34,151 bases of DNA from Hyphomonadaceae bacterium (GTDB lineage: Bacteria; Pseudomonadota; Alphaproteobacteria; Caulobacterales; Hyphomonadaceae): positions 1 to 34,151 of the forward strand of contig JAIXVM010000077.1 of NCBI GenBank assembly GCA_027482995.1, in the 5' to 3' direction. The notes beneath the pieces were generated by a model, which saw only the letters and a list, made by a program, of their open reading frames with translations, did not search any database and was not told where the DNA came from. Of the stretch, positions 24,993-34,151 are shown one piece after another. The position numbers and the translations under genes were made by a program. Numbering within the stretch: the stretch's first letter is position 1; each line of letters starts with the position of its first letter.

Positions 24993-26066
24993 ATGGGCCG
25001 TAGAGTCGCCGTCGTCCTCTTTAACCTCGGCGGCCCGGACAAACCGGCGTCCGTGCAGCCATTCCTGCAGAACCTGTTCCGCGATCCCGCGATCATCCGG
25101 GCGCCCCTTCCCTTGCGCTGGTTCCTCGCGCGGCTGATCTCGCGCACGCGCGCCCCGGCCGTGATCAAGAACTATGCGATGATGGATGCCGGCGGCGGCT
25201 CGCCCCTACTGCGCGAAACCGAGTTTCAGGCCCGCGCACTCGAGGCAGAGCTGGCGAAGCGACTGCCGGGTGATGAGATCAAGTGTTTCATTGCCATGCG
25301 CTATTGGCACCCGTTCACGGAAGAAGCGGCGGCGGAAGTGAAACGCTGGCGCGCTGACGAAGTTGTGCTGCTGCCGCTTTATCCGCAGTTTTCGACCACC
25401 ACGACGGGGTCATCGCTCGAGGCCTGGAAGAAATCCTTCAGCGGCGCGGCAAAGACAGTTTGCTGTTTCCCGTTCGAGGAAAACTTCGTTTCCGCGCATG
25501 TGGACCGCATTCTTGAAGCCCACAAGAAGGCCGGCGCGCCGGAACAGGTGACATTGCTATTGTCCGCGCACGGATTGCCGGAACAGGTCGTCCGCGACGG
25601 CGACCCCTATCAGTGGCAGTGCGAAACGATGGCGGAAATGATTGCCGGCCGCGTACCGGCGCATTGGGATGTGATCCCCTGTTACCAGTCGCGCGTGGGA
25701 CCGCTGAAATGGATTGGTCCGGCCACGGAAGCTGAAGTCGAACGCGCGGCCAAGGCGAAGAAGCACATCCTGATCGCGCCGATTGCCTTTGTGTCGGAGC
25801 ATATCGAGACGCTGGTTGAGCTTGGCGAAGAGTACCGTCTGATCGCTGAAGCCGACGGCGCGGCGAGCTATACCCGCGTTGAAGCGCTGGGGACGCATCC
25901 GGGCTTCATCCATACGCTCGCGCAGGAAACCGTGTCCGCGCTCGACATGAAAGAAACAATCCGGTCCTGCGCCGGCGGACGGCTTTGCCCAGCGGACTGG
26001 ACGGGATGCCCGCATGCGGTCAAACACCAGAAGGCGGGTGAGCGGGTCAAGGAACTGGCGGGCTGA
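24993..26066 (+). CDS. hemH: Ferrochelatase
   Basis: VAVVLFNLGGPDKPASVQPFLQNLFRDPAII...FIAMRYWHPFTEEA...LPLYPQFSTTTTGSS...LLSAHGLPEQVVRDGDPY...QSRVGPLKWIGPATE...IAFVSEHIETLVEL. Confidence 0.96.
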   Translation: MGRRVAVVLFNLGGPDKPASVQPFLQNLFRDPAIIRAPLPLRWFLARLISRTRAPAVIKNYAMMDAGGGSPLLRETEFQARALEAELAKRLPGDEIKCFIAMRYWHPFTEEAAAEVKRWRADEVVLLPLYPQFSTTTTGSSLEAWKKSFSGAAKTVCCFPFEENFVSAHVDRILEAHKKAGAPEQVTLLLSAHGLPEQVVRDGDPYQWQCETMAEMIAGRVPAHWDVIPCYQSRVGPLKWIGPATEAEVERAAKAKKHILIAPIAFVSEHIETLVELGEEYRLIAEADGAASYTRVEALGTHPGFIHTLAQETVSALDMKETIRSCAGGRLCPADWTGCPHAVKHQKAGERVKELAG

Positions 26067-26075
26067 GGGCGAGGC

Positions 26076-26507
26076 ATGGACATCTATCTCTGGGTCAAGT
26101 CGGCCCATGTCGTGTTTGTTGTGGCCCTGATGGCCGGGCTCTTGATCTATCCGCGCTACAAGATCCATCAGCTGGCGAGCCGGCCGGGTGAACCGCTGTT
26201 CGAGACGATGCGGGACGCTTCGGCCCGCTTGAAACGCATCATCCTCAATCCGAGCCTTATTCTGGTCTGGGGCTTGGGGCTCTGGATGCTGTATCTGAAC
26301 CCATCCCTGCTTCAACAGGGCTGGATGCATGCCAAGTTGGCCCTGGTCGTCGGCATTACGGCGATGCACGCCTATTTCACGGTCCTCGGAAAGAAGGTGG
26401 ACGCGGTCACGGGCACGGTGGAGGCCAAGACGCTGCGCATGCTCAACGAAGTGCCGTTCATCCTGATGATCGGGATTGTGATCCTCGTGATCGTCAAGCC
26501 ATTCTGA
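26076..26507 (+). CDS. hemJ: HemJ-type protoporphyrinogen oxidase
   Basis: YLWVKSAHVVFVVALMAGLLIYPRYKIHQ...RLKRIILNPSLILVWGLGLWML...GWMHAKLALVVGITAMHAYF...LRMLNEVPFILMIGIVILVIVKPF. Confidence 0.92.
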   Translation: MDIYLWVKSAHVVFVVALMAGLLIYPRYKIHQLASRPGEPLFETMRDASARLKRIILNPSLILVWGLGLWMLYLNPSLLQQGWMHAKLALVVGITAMHAYFTVLGKKVDAVTGTVEAKTLRMLNEVPFILMIGIVILVIVKPF

Positions 26508-26647
26508 GGTCCGCGCCTTTCCAGCTTGACCTTTCAGGACAAATTGACGATGAGAGTGTCTGCCGGTGCGCCCGATCCTTGTGGCGCCCCTCGATTTTCC
26601 CTGACCGGCGCCCCCTTTAGCTAAATCCAAAATCCGGACCGCTCCGA

Positions 26648-27937
26648 ATGGCTTCCTCGATGCTCGACAACCTTACCAGCGTGACTCTGCGCGAACTCAA
26701 GGCGAAAACGCCGGAGGAGCTGCTGCAGTACGCCGAAGAACTCGAGGTCGAAAATGCGTCCTCGATGCGTACCCAGGATATGCTGTTCGCAATCCTGAAG
26801 GAGCTGGCGGACAGCGAAGTCGAGATCACCGGCCTTGGCGTACTCGAAGTGCTGACCGACGGGTTCGGGTTCCTGCGTTCGCCAGAATCGAACTACCTGC
26901 CCGGCCCAGACGATATCTATGTCAGCCCTGAAGTGCTCAAGAAGGCGAACATCCGCACCGGCGATACGGTCGAAGGGCCAATCATCGCCCCGCAGGATTC
27001 CGAGCGCTACTTTGCGCTGACCGATGTGAGCCGGATCAATTTCGAAGATCCGGACAAGGCCAACAAGAAGGTCCACTTCGACAACCTGACGCCGCTCTAT
27101 CCGGACCGCCGCCTGAAAATGGAAAGCCGCGATCCGACGAAAAAGGATCGCTCCGGCCGCGTCATCGACATCGTCGCCCCGATCGGCAAGGGCCAACGCG
27201 CCCTGATCGTCGCGCCGCCCCGGACGGGTAAAACCGTCCTGATGCAGAACATCGCCGCCGCGATCGAAGAGAACCATCCCGAGTGCTACCTCATCGTCCT
27301 TCTGATCGACGAGCGCCCGGAAGAAGTGACCGACATGCGCCGAACGGTGAAAGGCGAAGTGGTTGCTTCGACCTTTGACGAGCCGGCGACGCGCCACGTC
27401 CAGGTGGCCGAAATGGTGATCGAAAAAGCCAAACGCCTCGTCGAGCACAAGCGTGACGTGGTCATTCTTCTGGACTCGATCACGCGCCTCGGCCGCGCCT
27501 ACAACACTACGGTCCCCTCGTCCGGCAAGGTGCTGACGGGCGGTGTGGACGCCAACGCCTTGCAACGCCCGAAGCGCTTTTTCGGCGCGGCGCGCAATGT
27601 CGAAAATGGCGGATCGCTGACGATTGTCGCGACCGCCCTGATCGATACCGGCAGCCGGATGGACGAAGTGATCTTCGAAGAGTTCAAGGGCACCGGTAAC
27701 TCCGAGATCGTCCTCGACCGGAAGATCGCCGACAAGCGCACCTTCCCGGCGCTCGACATCATGAAGTCCGGCACGCGGAAAGAAGAACTCATCACGCCGC
27801 AGGACCAGTTGTCGAAGATCTATATCCTGCGCCGCATCCTGGGCCCGATGGGTACCAGCGACGCCATCGACTTCCTGATCGACAAGCTGCGCCAGACGAA
27901 GAACAACGACGAGTTCTTCGAAGCGATGAAGAACTGA
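26648..27937 (+). CDS. rho: Transcription termination factor Rho
   Basis: [41 protein letters not shown]...[20 protein letters not shown]...[69 protein letters not shown]. Confidence 0.98.
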   Translation: MASSMLDNLTSVTLRELKAKTPEELLQYAEELEVENASSMRTQDMLFAILKELADSEVEITGLGVLEVLTDGFGFLRSPESNYLPGPDDIYVSPEVLKKANIRTGDTVEGPIIAPQDSERYFALTDVSRINFEDPDKANKKVHFDNLTPLYPDRRLKMESRDPTKKDRSGRVIDIVAPIGKGQRALIVAPPRTGKTVLMQNIAAAIEENHPECYLIVLLIDERPEEVTDMRRTVKGEVVASTFDEPATRHVQVAEMVIEKAKRLVEHKRDVVILLDSITRLGRAYNTTVPSSGKVLTGGVDANALQRPKRFFGAARNVENGGSLTIVATALIDTGSRMDEVIFEEFKGTGNSEIVLDRKIADKRTFPALDIMKSGTRKEELITPQDQLSKIYILRRILGPMGTSDAIDFLIDKLRQTKNNDEFFEAMKN

Positions 27938-27950
27938 CGGACGGCGCCGC

Positions 27951-29303
27951 ATGGGCGCTCGGGATACGATCTGCGCCCTCGCTTCGGGGCCCCTGCCCTC
28001 GGCGATCGCGGTGGTCCGGATATCGGGCCCGGCGGTTTACGAGATCGGCGCCTTGTTTCTGGCAAGCGGATTGCCGCCAGCCCGGCGCGGGACGCTTACC
28101 AAACTGATCGACCGCGATGGCCAGTTGGTGGACGAAGGCATCGTGCTCTTCGCCCCGGCGCCTAACTCCTACACCGGCGAAGACACGCTCGAACTTTTCC
28201 TGCATGGCGGGCCCGCGGTCGTGGCGCATGCGCTTGATGTGCTGACCTCGTTGCCGGAGGTCCGGCTGGCTGAGCCCGGCGAGTTTACCCGGCGCGCGTT
28301 CGAGGCCGGGAAGCTGAACCTGACCCAGGCCGAAGGCGTGGCTGACCTGATCGAAGCCGAGACGCTCGCCCAGAAAGGTCAGGCCCTGCGCCAGCTCGCC
28401 GGCGGCCTGTCCGAAACCTATGCCCGGTGGCGCGACGAACTGATGGGTCTTCTGGCCCTCGTCGAAGTGATGATCGACTTCCCGGATGAGGGGGATGTGG
28501 ACTCGAATGCCGCCTCACCCGTCCACGCCAAAGTCAGCCAGCTGATGACCGAAGTCGAAGCCGCCCTCGGTGATGGCGGCATCGGCGAACGCATCCGGGA
28601 CGGGTTCCGCATCGCCATCATCGGTGAACCCAATGTTGGCAAGTCGACCCTCCTCAACCAGCTCGCCGGACGTGAGGCGGCGATCGTCACCGCCCGGCCG
28701 GGAACGACCCGTGATGTGATCGAGATCCGCCGCGTGCTTGGCGGGCATGTCGTCTGGATCGCGGACACGGCAGGTCTGAGAGAGACGGAGGACGAGATAG
28801 AGGCGGAAGGAATCCGCCGGGCCAGGATGACGGCCGAAGACGCCGACCTGTGCCTGATGGTGATCGACGCATCAGACATGTCACCAAACCCTACCCCCTC
28901 CCCTCTTTATCCCGCCTACCCCTACGCGCCGCCGAAGGGGATCATCGTTGCCAACAAGCGGGACCTGGCGGATCGCAACAACCTTCCCCGGTACGACTAT
29001 CTGATCGGCGCCAATGATGGGTACGGTATCGCTCAGCTTGAAGCCGGGCTGGCATACCGGATCTCGGCCCTTGCCGGATCGGTCGAGGCGCCGGTCATCA
29101 CCCGCGCGCGCCACCGGGAAAAACTGACCCGGGGACTTGCCGCGCTGGCATCGGCCAAGACCGCGCTCGAAGCCGATCTCGGGTTTGAACTGGTGGCCGA
29201 GGACCTTCGCCTGGCCATCCGCGAGATGCAGGGCATCATTGGAGAGATCGGGGTCGAGGACGTGCTTGGCGCGGTCTTCTCCCGCTTCTGCATCGGGAAA
29301 TAG
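27951..29303 (+). CDS. mnmE: tRNA modification GTPase MnmE
   Basis: DTICALASGPLPSAIAVVRISGPAV...FRIAIIGEPNVGKSTLLNQLAGREAAIVTARPGTTRDVIE...DTAGLRETEDEIE...VFSRFCIGK terminus. Confidence 0.97.
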   Translation: MGARDTICALASGPLPSAIAVVRISGPAVYEIGALFLASGLPPARRGTLTKLIDRDGQLVDEGIVLFAPAPNSYTGEDTLELFLHGGPAVVAHALDVLTSLPEVRLAEPGEFTRRAFEAGKLNLTQAEGVADLIEAETLAQKGQALRQLAGGLSETYARWRDELMGLLALVEVMIDFPDEGDVDSNAASPVHAKVSQLMTEVEAALGDGGIGERIRDGFRIAIIGEPNVGKSTLLNQLAGREAAIVTARPGTTRDVIEIRRVLGGHVVWIADTAGLRETEDEIEAEGIRRARMTAEDADLCLMVIDASDMSPNPTPSPLYPAYPYAPPKGIIVANKRDLADRNNLPRYDYLIGANDGYGIAQLEAGLAYRISALAGSVEAPVITRARHREKLTRGLAALASAKTALEADLGFELVAEDLRLAIREMQGIIGEIGVEDVLGAVFSRFCIGK

Positions 29304-29372
29304 CCCCTAGGGAATCCCCTCCCCCGGCGTTATATACCGCGCCTGTCCCCCCCCCTGCTTAAGAGATGGTTA

Positions 29373-31238
29373 ATGCCCACCCCGGCCGGCTTTGATGTGA
29401 TCGTGATCGGCGGCGGCCATGCCGGCTGCGAAGCCGCGGCGGCGTCTGCCCGCTTCGGCGCGCGCACCGCGCTCGTCACGCACAAGCGCTCGACCATTGG
29501 CGAGATGAGCTGCAACCCGGCCATCGGGGGTCTCGGCAAAGGCCACCTCGTTCGCGAGATCGATGCCCTCGACGGCGTCATGGGACGCATGGCGGACAAG
29601 GCCGGCATCCAGTTCCGGATGCTCAACCGGTCGAAGGGTCCCGCCGTCTGGGGCCCCCGCGCGCAGATCGACCGGAAGCTTTACCGCGAAGCGATGCAGG
29701 CCGAACTCGCGAACTACCCGAACCTGACCATCATCGAAGACGGCGCCGAAGACCTGATCCTGGAAGACGGGCGCGTGGCCGGTATCGTCGGCCTGACGGG
29801 GACCCCCTATCGCGCCGCCAAGGTCGTCATCACGACGGGCACCTTCCTCAAGGGCGTCATCCATATCGGTGCGAAACGCATCCCGGCGGGACGGGTGGGC
29901 GAGGCGCCCGCCATCGGATTGTCGGACCGCCTCTATTCGATGGGCCTTCCGATGGGCCGCCTCAAGACGGGGACCCCTGCGCGCCTCGACGGGCGGACGA
30001 TCCATTGGGACCGCCTCGAGATGCAGCCCGCCGATGACGAGCCGATCCCGTTCAGCTTCCTGACCGATCGGATTGAAGTCCCCCAGGTCGCGTGCGGGAT
30101 CACCTGGACGACGCCCGAGACGCACGCGATCATCGATGCAAACCTCAGCCAGTCGGCGGTCTATTCCGGCGCGATCGCCGGAAGGGGCCCCCGCTATTGC
30201 CCGTCGATCGAAGACAAGGTGCACCGCTTCGCGGACCGCGACCGGCACCAGATCTTCCTCGAGCCGGAAGGGCTGGACGATCACACGGTCTATCCGAATG
30301 GCATCTCGACCTCGCTGCCGGAGGAGATCCAGGACCAGTTCATCCGGACCATTCCCGGTCTCGAGGATGTCGTCATCCTCCAGCACGCCTATGCCATCGA
30401 GTATGACTATGTGGACCCCCGCGCTCTCTCGCCGGCACTCGAGGTGAAGGCGATGCCGGGTCTCTATCTCGCAGGCCAAATCAACGGGACGACCGGATAT
30501 GAAGAGGCGGGTGCGCAGGGCCTGATGGCGGGACTGAACGCCGCCCGCTCCGCCGCCGGCAAAGACCCGGTGATATTCGACCGGGCAGAAGCCTATATCG
30601 GCGTTCTGATCGACGACCTCGTGACCCGCGGTGTGACCGAGCCCTATCGGATGTTCACGTCGCGCGCCGAGTACCGTCTCGCCTTGCGCGCCGACAACGC
30701 GGACCAGCGGCTGACCGCGCGCGGCATCGATGCGGGCGTTGTGAGTCCGGACCGCGCAGCGATGTTTCACGTGAAACATCGCGCCCTCGATGAGGCCCGC
30801 GCAAAGCTCAAGGCGCTGACCCTGTCGCCCGCCGCCGCCGTGAAGGCCGGTTGGACGATCAATCAGGATGGCCGCGTCCGGTCGGCCTGGGAGTATCTGG
30901 CGTACAAGGACATCACGTTGAACCATCTGCGCGAGGTCTGGCCAGAGCTTGCTGCGATCCCGGACGCGATCGGCGCGCAGATTGAAATCGAAGCGCTCTA
31001 CGCCGCCTACCTGGACCGGCAGTCGGAGGACGTCGCCGCCTTGCGCCGGGATGAGTCGCTGACCCTTCCGGGCGACCTCGACTACGATGCGATCGGAGGC
31101 CTCTCGAACGAGGTGCGATCGAAGCTCAAGGCTGTGCGGCCGATCACGCTCGGACAAGCAGCCCGCATCGAAGGTGTCACGCCGGGGGCCTTGACCGCGT
31201 TGCTCGGCTACGTGAAACGCGTCCGTCGCACAGCGTAG
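29373..31238 (+). CDS. mnmG: tRNA uridine-5-carboxymethylaminomethyl modification enzyme MnmG
   Basis: [62 protein letters not shown]...[36 protein letters not shown]...[24 protein letters not shown]. Confidence 0.98.
   Translation: MPTPAGFDVIVIGGGHAGCEAAAASARFGARTALVTHKRSTIGEMSCNPAIGGLGKGHLVREIDALDGVMGRMADKAGIQFRMLNRSKGPAVWGPRAQIDRKLYREAMQAELANYPNLTIIEDGAEDLILEDGRVAGIVGLTGTPYRAAKVVITTGTFLKGVIHIGAKRIPAGRVGEAPAIGLSDRLYSMGLPMGRLKTGTPARLDGRTIHWDRLEMQPADDEPIPFSFLTDRIEVPQVACGITWTTPETHAIIDANLSQSAVYSGAIAGRGPRYCPSIEDKVHRFADRDRHQIFLEPEGLDDHTVYPNGISTSLPEEIQDQFIRTIPGLEDVVILQHAYAIEYDYVDPRALSPALEVKAMPGLYLAGQINGTTGYEEAGAQGLMAGLNAARSAAGKDPVIFDRAEAYIGVLIDDLVTRGVTEPYRMFTSRAEYRLALRADNADQRLTARGIDAGVVSPDRAAMFHVKHRALDEARAKLKALTLSPAAAVKAGWTINQDGRVRSAWEYLAYKDITLNHLREVWPELAAIPDAIGAQIEIEALYAAYLDRQSEDVAALRRDESLTLPGDLDYDAIGGLSNEVRSKLKAVRPITLGQAARIEGVTPGALTALLGYVKRVRRTA
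30763..30778. promoter_or_regulatory. parS: parS centromere-like site 1 (inside mnmG)
   Basis: TGTTTCACGTGAAACA, centred in a 24-bp perfect palindrome GCGATGTTTCACGTGAAACATCGC (30759-30782). Confidence 0.95.
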
Positions 31239-31256
31239 TCGCCAACAGGATTCAGG

Positions 31257-31886
31257 ATGACAGATACGGACGACCGCGCGGCCTTCCTGGCCGCCCACGA
31301 TGTTTCACGTGAAACATTGGCCAAGCTCGACACCATTGTTGCGACCCTCGATGACTGGCGGACACGGAGCAATCTGATCGGCCCGAAAGAGTGGCCCCAG
31401 ATCTGGACGCGGCATGTCGGCGACTCGGTTCAGCTGCTTGACCGGATCCCCGATACTGCCCGCGTCGTCGATCTCGGATCAGGAGCCGGCTTTCCGGGAT
31501 TGATTCTCGCCGCGGCCCGTCCGGCGGGTCATGTGACCATGATCGAGAGCGTCGGAAAGAAATGTGCGTTCCTGCGCGCGGCCATTGCGGCGGCCGATTT
31601 GCCGGCCGAGGTCTGGCAGGGGCGGGTCGAGGCGGCGCCCCCGATGGCCGCGTCCTACGTCACCGCACGGGCTTTTGCCCCGCTTCCGGCGCTGATGGAT
31701 TATGCGTCGCCTTGGTTGCTGAAAGGCGCGACGGGGGTTTTCCCTAAGGGCGAACGCTGGAAAGAAGAATTGACGTCAGCCCAGCAAAGGTGGAATTTCG
31801 CTTATCAAGCGATTCCAAGTCGCAGCGGTGGGTCCGGCGTCATTTTAATTGTAAGGGAGGCGGCGCGTCGTCATGGCCAGGCCTAG
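31257..31886 (+). CDS. rsmG: 16S rRNA (guanine-N7) methyltransferase RsmG
   Basis: LDDWRTRSNLIGPKEWPQIWTRHVGDSVQLLDRIPD...VVDLGSGAGFPGLILAAARPAGHVTMIESVGKKCAFLRAA...YVTARAFAPLPALMDYA. Confidence 0.95.
   Translation: MTDTDDRAAFLAAHDVSRETLAKLDTIVATLDDWRTRSNLIGPKEWPQIWTRHVGDSVQLLDRIPDTARVVDLGSGAGFPGLILAAARPAGHVTMIESVGKKCAFLRAAIAAADLPAEVWQGRVEAAPPMAASYVTARAFAPLPALMDYASPWLLKGATGVFPKGERWKEELTSAQQRWNFAYQAIPSRSGGSGVILIVREAARRHGQA
31301..31316. promoter_or_regulatory. parS: parS centromere-like site 2 (inside 5' end of rsmG)
   Basis: TGTTTCACGTGAAACA; 18-bp palindrome ATGTTTCACGTGAAACAT (31300-31317). Confidence 0.95.
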
Positions 31887-32679
31887 GATATTTGCAGTCG
31901 TCAACCAAAAGGGCGGGGTTGGCAAAACCACCACATCCATCAATCTCGGGACCGCTCTGGCCGCCGTTGGGCGCCGCGTTCTGATCGTTGACTTCGACGC
32001 CCAGGGAAACGCGTCGACCGGACTTGGCATCTCGCGCGCGGATCGTTTGCGCACCTCGTACGATCTGGTTGTCGACCGGATCCCGCTCGAGGAAGCCGTC
32101 CTCTCCACCATCGTGCCGCGCCTCGATATCGTCCCCGGTGACGAGAACCTGTCCGGCGTCGAAACCGAGCTCGCGGGTGATGCCCGCCGTTCGTACCGGC
32201 TCAAGGACGCGCTTCAGGCCTATGTCACGCGCGCCGAGACCGGCGACCTTGTGAAGTATGATTACGTCCTGATCGACTGCCCGCCATCGCTGTCGGCGCT
32301 GACCGTCAACGCGATGACGGCGTCCGACGCGCTCCTCGTTCCGCTGCAGTGCGAGTTCCTTGCGTTGGAGGGTCTGTCCCAGCTTCTGCGCACCGTCGAA
32401 GTTGTTCGCTCCGGTCTGAACCCGACCCTCGAGATCCAGGGCGTCGTGCTCACCATGTATGACCGCCGCAACTCGCTGTCCGACCAGGTCGCCAACGAGG
32501 TCCGCTCCTTCTTCGGCAGCAAGGTCTACAATACCGTGATCCCGCGCAACGTGCGCCTGTCCGAGGCGCCGTCGTTCGGCAAGCCGGCGCTCCTGTATGA
32601 TTATCGCTGCCCGGGCAGCGAGGCCTATATCCGGCTCGCGTCCGAAGTCCTGCAGCGCGAGAAGGCGAGGGTGGCATGA
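31873..32679 (+). CDS. parA: Chromosome partitioning ATPase ParA
   Basis: RIFAVVNQKGGVGKTTTSINLGTALAAVGRRVLIVDFDAQGNASTGLGI...DYVLIDCPPSLSALTVNAM; overlaps the rsmG 3' end by 14 nt. Confidence 0.97.
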   Translation: MARPRIFAVVNQKGGVGKTTTSINLGTALAAVGRRVLIVDFDAQGNASTGLGISRADRLRTSYDLVVDRIPLEEAVLSTIVPRLDIVPGDENLSGVETELAGDARRSYRLKDALQAYVTRAETGDLVKYDYVLIDCPPSLSALTVNAMTASDALLVPLQCEFLALEGLSQLLRTVEVVRSGLNPTLEIQGVVLTMYDRRNSLSDQVANEVRSFFGSKVYNTVIPRNVRLSEAPSFGKPALLYDYRCPGSEAYIRLASEVLQREKARVA

Positions 32680-33617
32680 GCAGCGAACCAGTGGATGACG
32701 GCCGCAAGGTCTCACGTCTTGGCCGGGGACTCTCTGCCCTGATCGGCGAAGTCGAGTCGATGGGCGTGCGCCCGCCGGCCGCTGGCCCGCTTCCGGTTCC
32801 GGACCTGCCCATCGTGGACCGGCCCAACGAGATTGCGCTCGAACTCATCCGGCGCAACCCGGCCCAGCCGCGCCGCAGTTTTGACGACGCCGAGCTGGGT
32901 GAGCTCGCCGAGTCCCTCCGGACTAAGGGCGTGCTGCAGGCCATCCTGGTCCGGCCCGATCCGAAAGAGGCGGGCAAGTTCCAGATCATCGCCGGCGAGC
33001 GCCGCTGGCGTGCCGCGCGGATGGCGGGCCTCACCCACATCCCGGCGGTCGTCCGCGAAGTGGATGACCTCGCCCTGCTCGAGATCGGGATCATCGAGAA
33101 CGTGCAGCGCGCCGACCTCAATCCGATCGACGAGGCCGAGGCCTATGATGCGCTGATCAAGCGCTTCGGCCGGACGCAGGACAGCCTCGCCACCAGCGTC
33201 GGCAAGAGCCGGGTCCATATCTCGAATACGCTCCGTCTGCTTCAGCTTCCCGAAGGCGCCCGCGTGCATGTTCGCGCCGGACGGATCTCGGCGGGCCATG
33301 CCCGCGCGGCCCTCGGCAGCCCGAATCCGGAAGCGCTGATCGAACTCGCAATCGAGCGCGGCTTCAGCGTCCGCGAAGTTGAAGCCAAAGCGCGGGAGTC
33401 CCGTGAGGCGGCCCCCGGCTCCAAGGCGATGCCGCCGAAGGGGGCGCCCGAGAAGGATGTCGATACCGAAGCGCTGGAAGCCGATATCAGCCGCGAACTC
33501 GGCCTCGTGGTCGATATCCGGCACGGCAAGGATGGCGGCGAAATCCGGATCAAGTACCGCGACCTCGAACAACTCGACGAAGTCTGCAAACGGCTGACCG
33601 CGAAACGCAAGCTCTGA
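32676..33617 (+). CDS. parB: Chromosome partitioning protein ParB
   Basis: RLGRGLSALIG...IRRNPAQPRRSFDDAELGELAESLRTKGVLQAILVRP...IIAGERRWRAARMAGLTHIPAVVREVDD...IIENVQRADLNPIDEAEAY. Confidence 0.97.
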   Translation: MSSEPVDDGRKVSRLGRGLSALIGEVESMGVRPPAAGPLPVPDLPIVDRPNEIALELIRRNPAQPRRSFDDAELGELAESLRTKGVLQAILVRPDPKEAGKFQIIAGERRWRAARMAGLTHIPAVVREVDDLALLEIGIIENVQRADLNPIDEAEAYDALIKRFGRTQDSLATSVGKSRVHISNTLRLLQLPEGARVHVRAGRISAGHARAALGSPNPEALIELAIERGFSVREVEAKARESREAAPGSKAMPPKGAPEKDVDTEALEADISRELGLVVDIRHGKDGGEIRIKYRDLEQLDEVCKRLTAKRKL

Positions 33618-33620
33618 CGC

Positions 33621-34151
33621 TCAACGTGCCGCTTCGGCAACCCTTGCCAGATCGTTAATCAGTAGGCGGATGATCGGGTCAGCGGTGGCCCCGGCGGTCT
33701 TCGCCTGGGTCTCGGCATCATGTATCCGCTCGAGGATCCGGAGCAGCCGTTTCGGCGGCCAAGTATTCATCCGTTTACGGAAGTCCGGCCACTCGTTCGG
33801 CCAGACGGGTGGCCGCAGGCCCCGCCCCGGATTGGTATCACCGGCAGCGACCTTTTCATGGGCGCTCAGCATCCGGAGCACTTCCATCTGCAGCGACCGC
33901 AGAACGGAAATCGGGCTGGTGCCGGCGTCGGTCAAACGGTCCAGCGCCGAGTGGGCCGCGGCGGGGCGGCCCTCCAGCGCGGCGAGCAGTACGCCACTCA
34001 TGTCCTGGTTGAGGCTCGTCGCGGTCAGGGCAAGGACATCTTGTACGGAGACCGCACGGCCGAGTCCGCGGGAATAGAGCGCGAGCTTCTCGATCTCGGA
34101 ATTGGCAATCGCGCGGTGGCCGGGCAGGCCGGCGGCGAAGAGGATGAGCGC
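33621..34151 (-). CDS. holA: DNA polymerase III delta subunit, C-terminal part (5' end beyond window)
   Basis: Minus frame open to the window edge: ALILFAAGLPGHRAIANSEIEKLALYSRGLGRAVSVQDVLALTATSLNQDMSGVLLAALEGRPAAAHSALDRLTDAGTSPISVLRSLQMEVLRML... Confidence 0.85.
   Translation of the reverse strand, partial: ALILFAAGLPGHRAIANSEIEKLALYSRGLGRAVSVQDVLALTATSLNQDMSGVLLAALEGRPAAAHSALDRLTDAGTSPISVLRSLQMEVLRMLSAHEKVAAGDTNPGRGLRPPVWPNEWPDFRKRMNTWPPKRLLRILERIHDAETQAKTAGATADPIIRLLINDLARVAEAAR

Noticed and set aside
26621-27952. 443-aa minus-strand ORF opposite rho
   Set aside because: Mirror of rho codons in a GC-rich genome; no recognisable domain.
29370-31298. 642-aa ORF on the minus strand opposite mnmG
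   Set aside because: Antisense open frame typical of high-GC codon bias; the plus strand encodes an unmistakable MnmG and the antisense product has low-complexity Arg/Gly/His-rich composition.
1-34151. CRISPR arrays, tRNA/rRNA genes, transposases, prophage or toxin-antitoxin modules
   Set aside because: No regularly spaced direct repeats, cloverleaf-like sequences, or recombinase/transposase/phage-type proteins were recognised among the ORFs; absence is by eye only.

Overview
Ordinary-looking, high-GC alphaproteobacterial chromosome; gene content and order point to a Caulobacterales/Hyphomonadales-type genome (taxon is inference). The right part (about 20.0-34.1 kb) is the conserved origin-proximal block: dnaQ-coaE-aroE-maf-PPRP (leftward) | candidate oriC (23603-23946) | hemE-hemH-hemJ-rho-mnmE-mnmG-rsmG-parA-parB (rightward), then partial holA. 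Two parS palindromes lie inside mnmG and rsmG. The candidate origin has a perfect CtrA-type TTAA-N7-TTAAC site, DnaA-like boxes, seven GANTC sites in about 236 bp and a fourfold TGTGACTC repeat. The left part holds metabolic and accessory genes: a GT4 glycosyltransferase, GSTs, a small heat-shock gene with a ROSE-like RNA thermometer in its leader, a LuxR/DUF347/outer-membrane-protein islet, and a TetR-controlled VOC/SRPBCC/GST gene string whose promoter spacer and -10 are covered by a palindromic operator. It also holds cell-cycle-associated genes (rcdA-like, trcR-like), mltA-smr, a Tim44-domain gene and secB. Three copies of a 41-bp intergenic stem-loop repeat show compensatory base changes. 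No tRNA, rRNA, CRISPR array, transposase or prophage was recognised. All calls come from reading the sequence and supplied ORFs; no database search was run.
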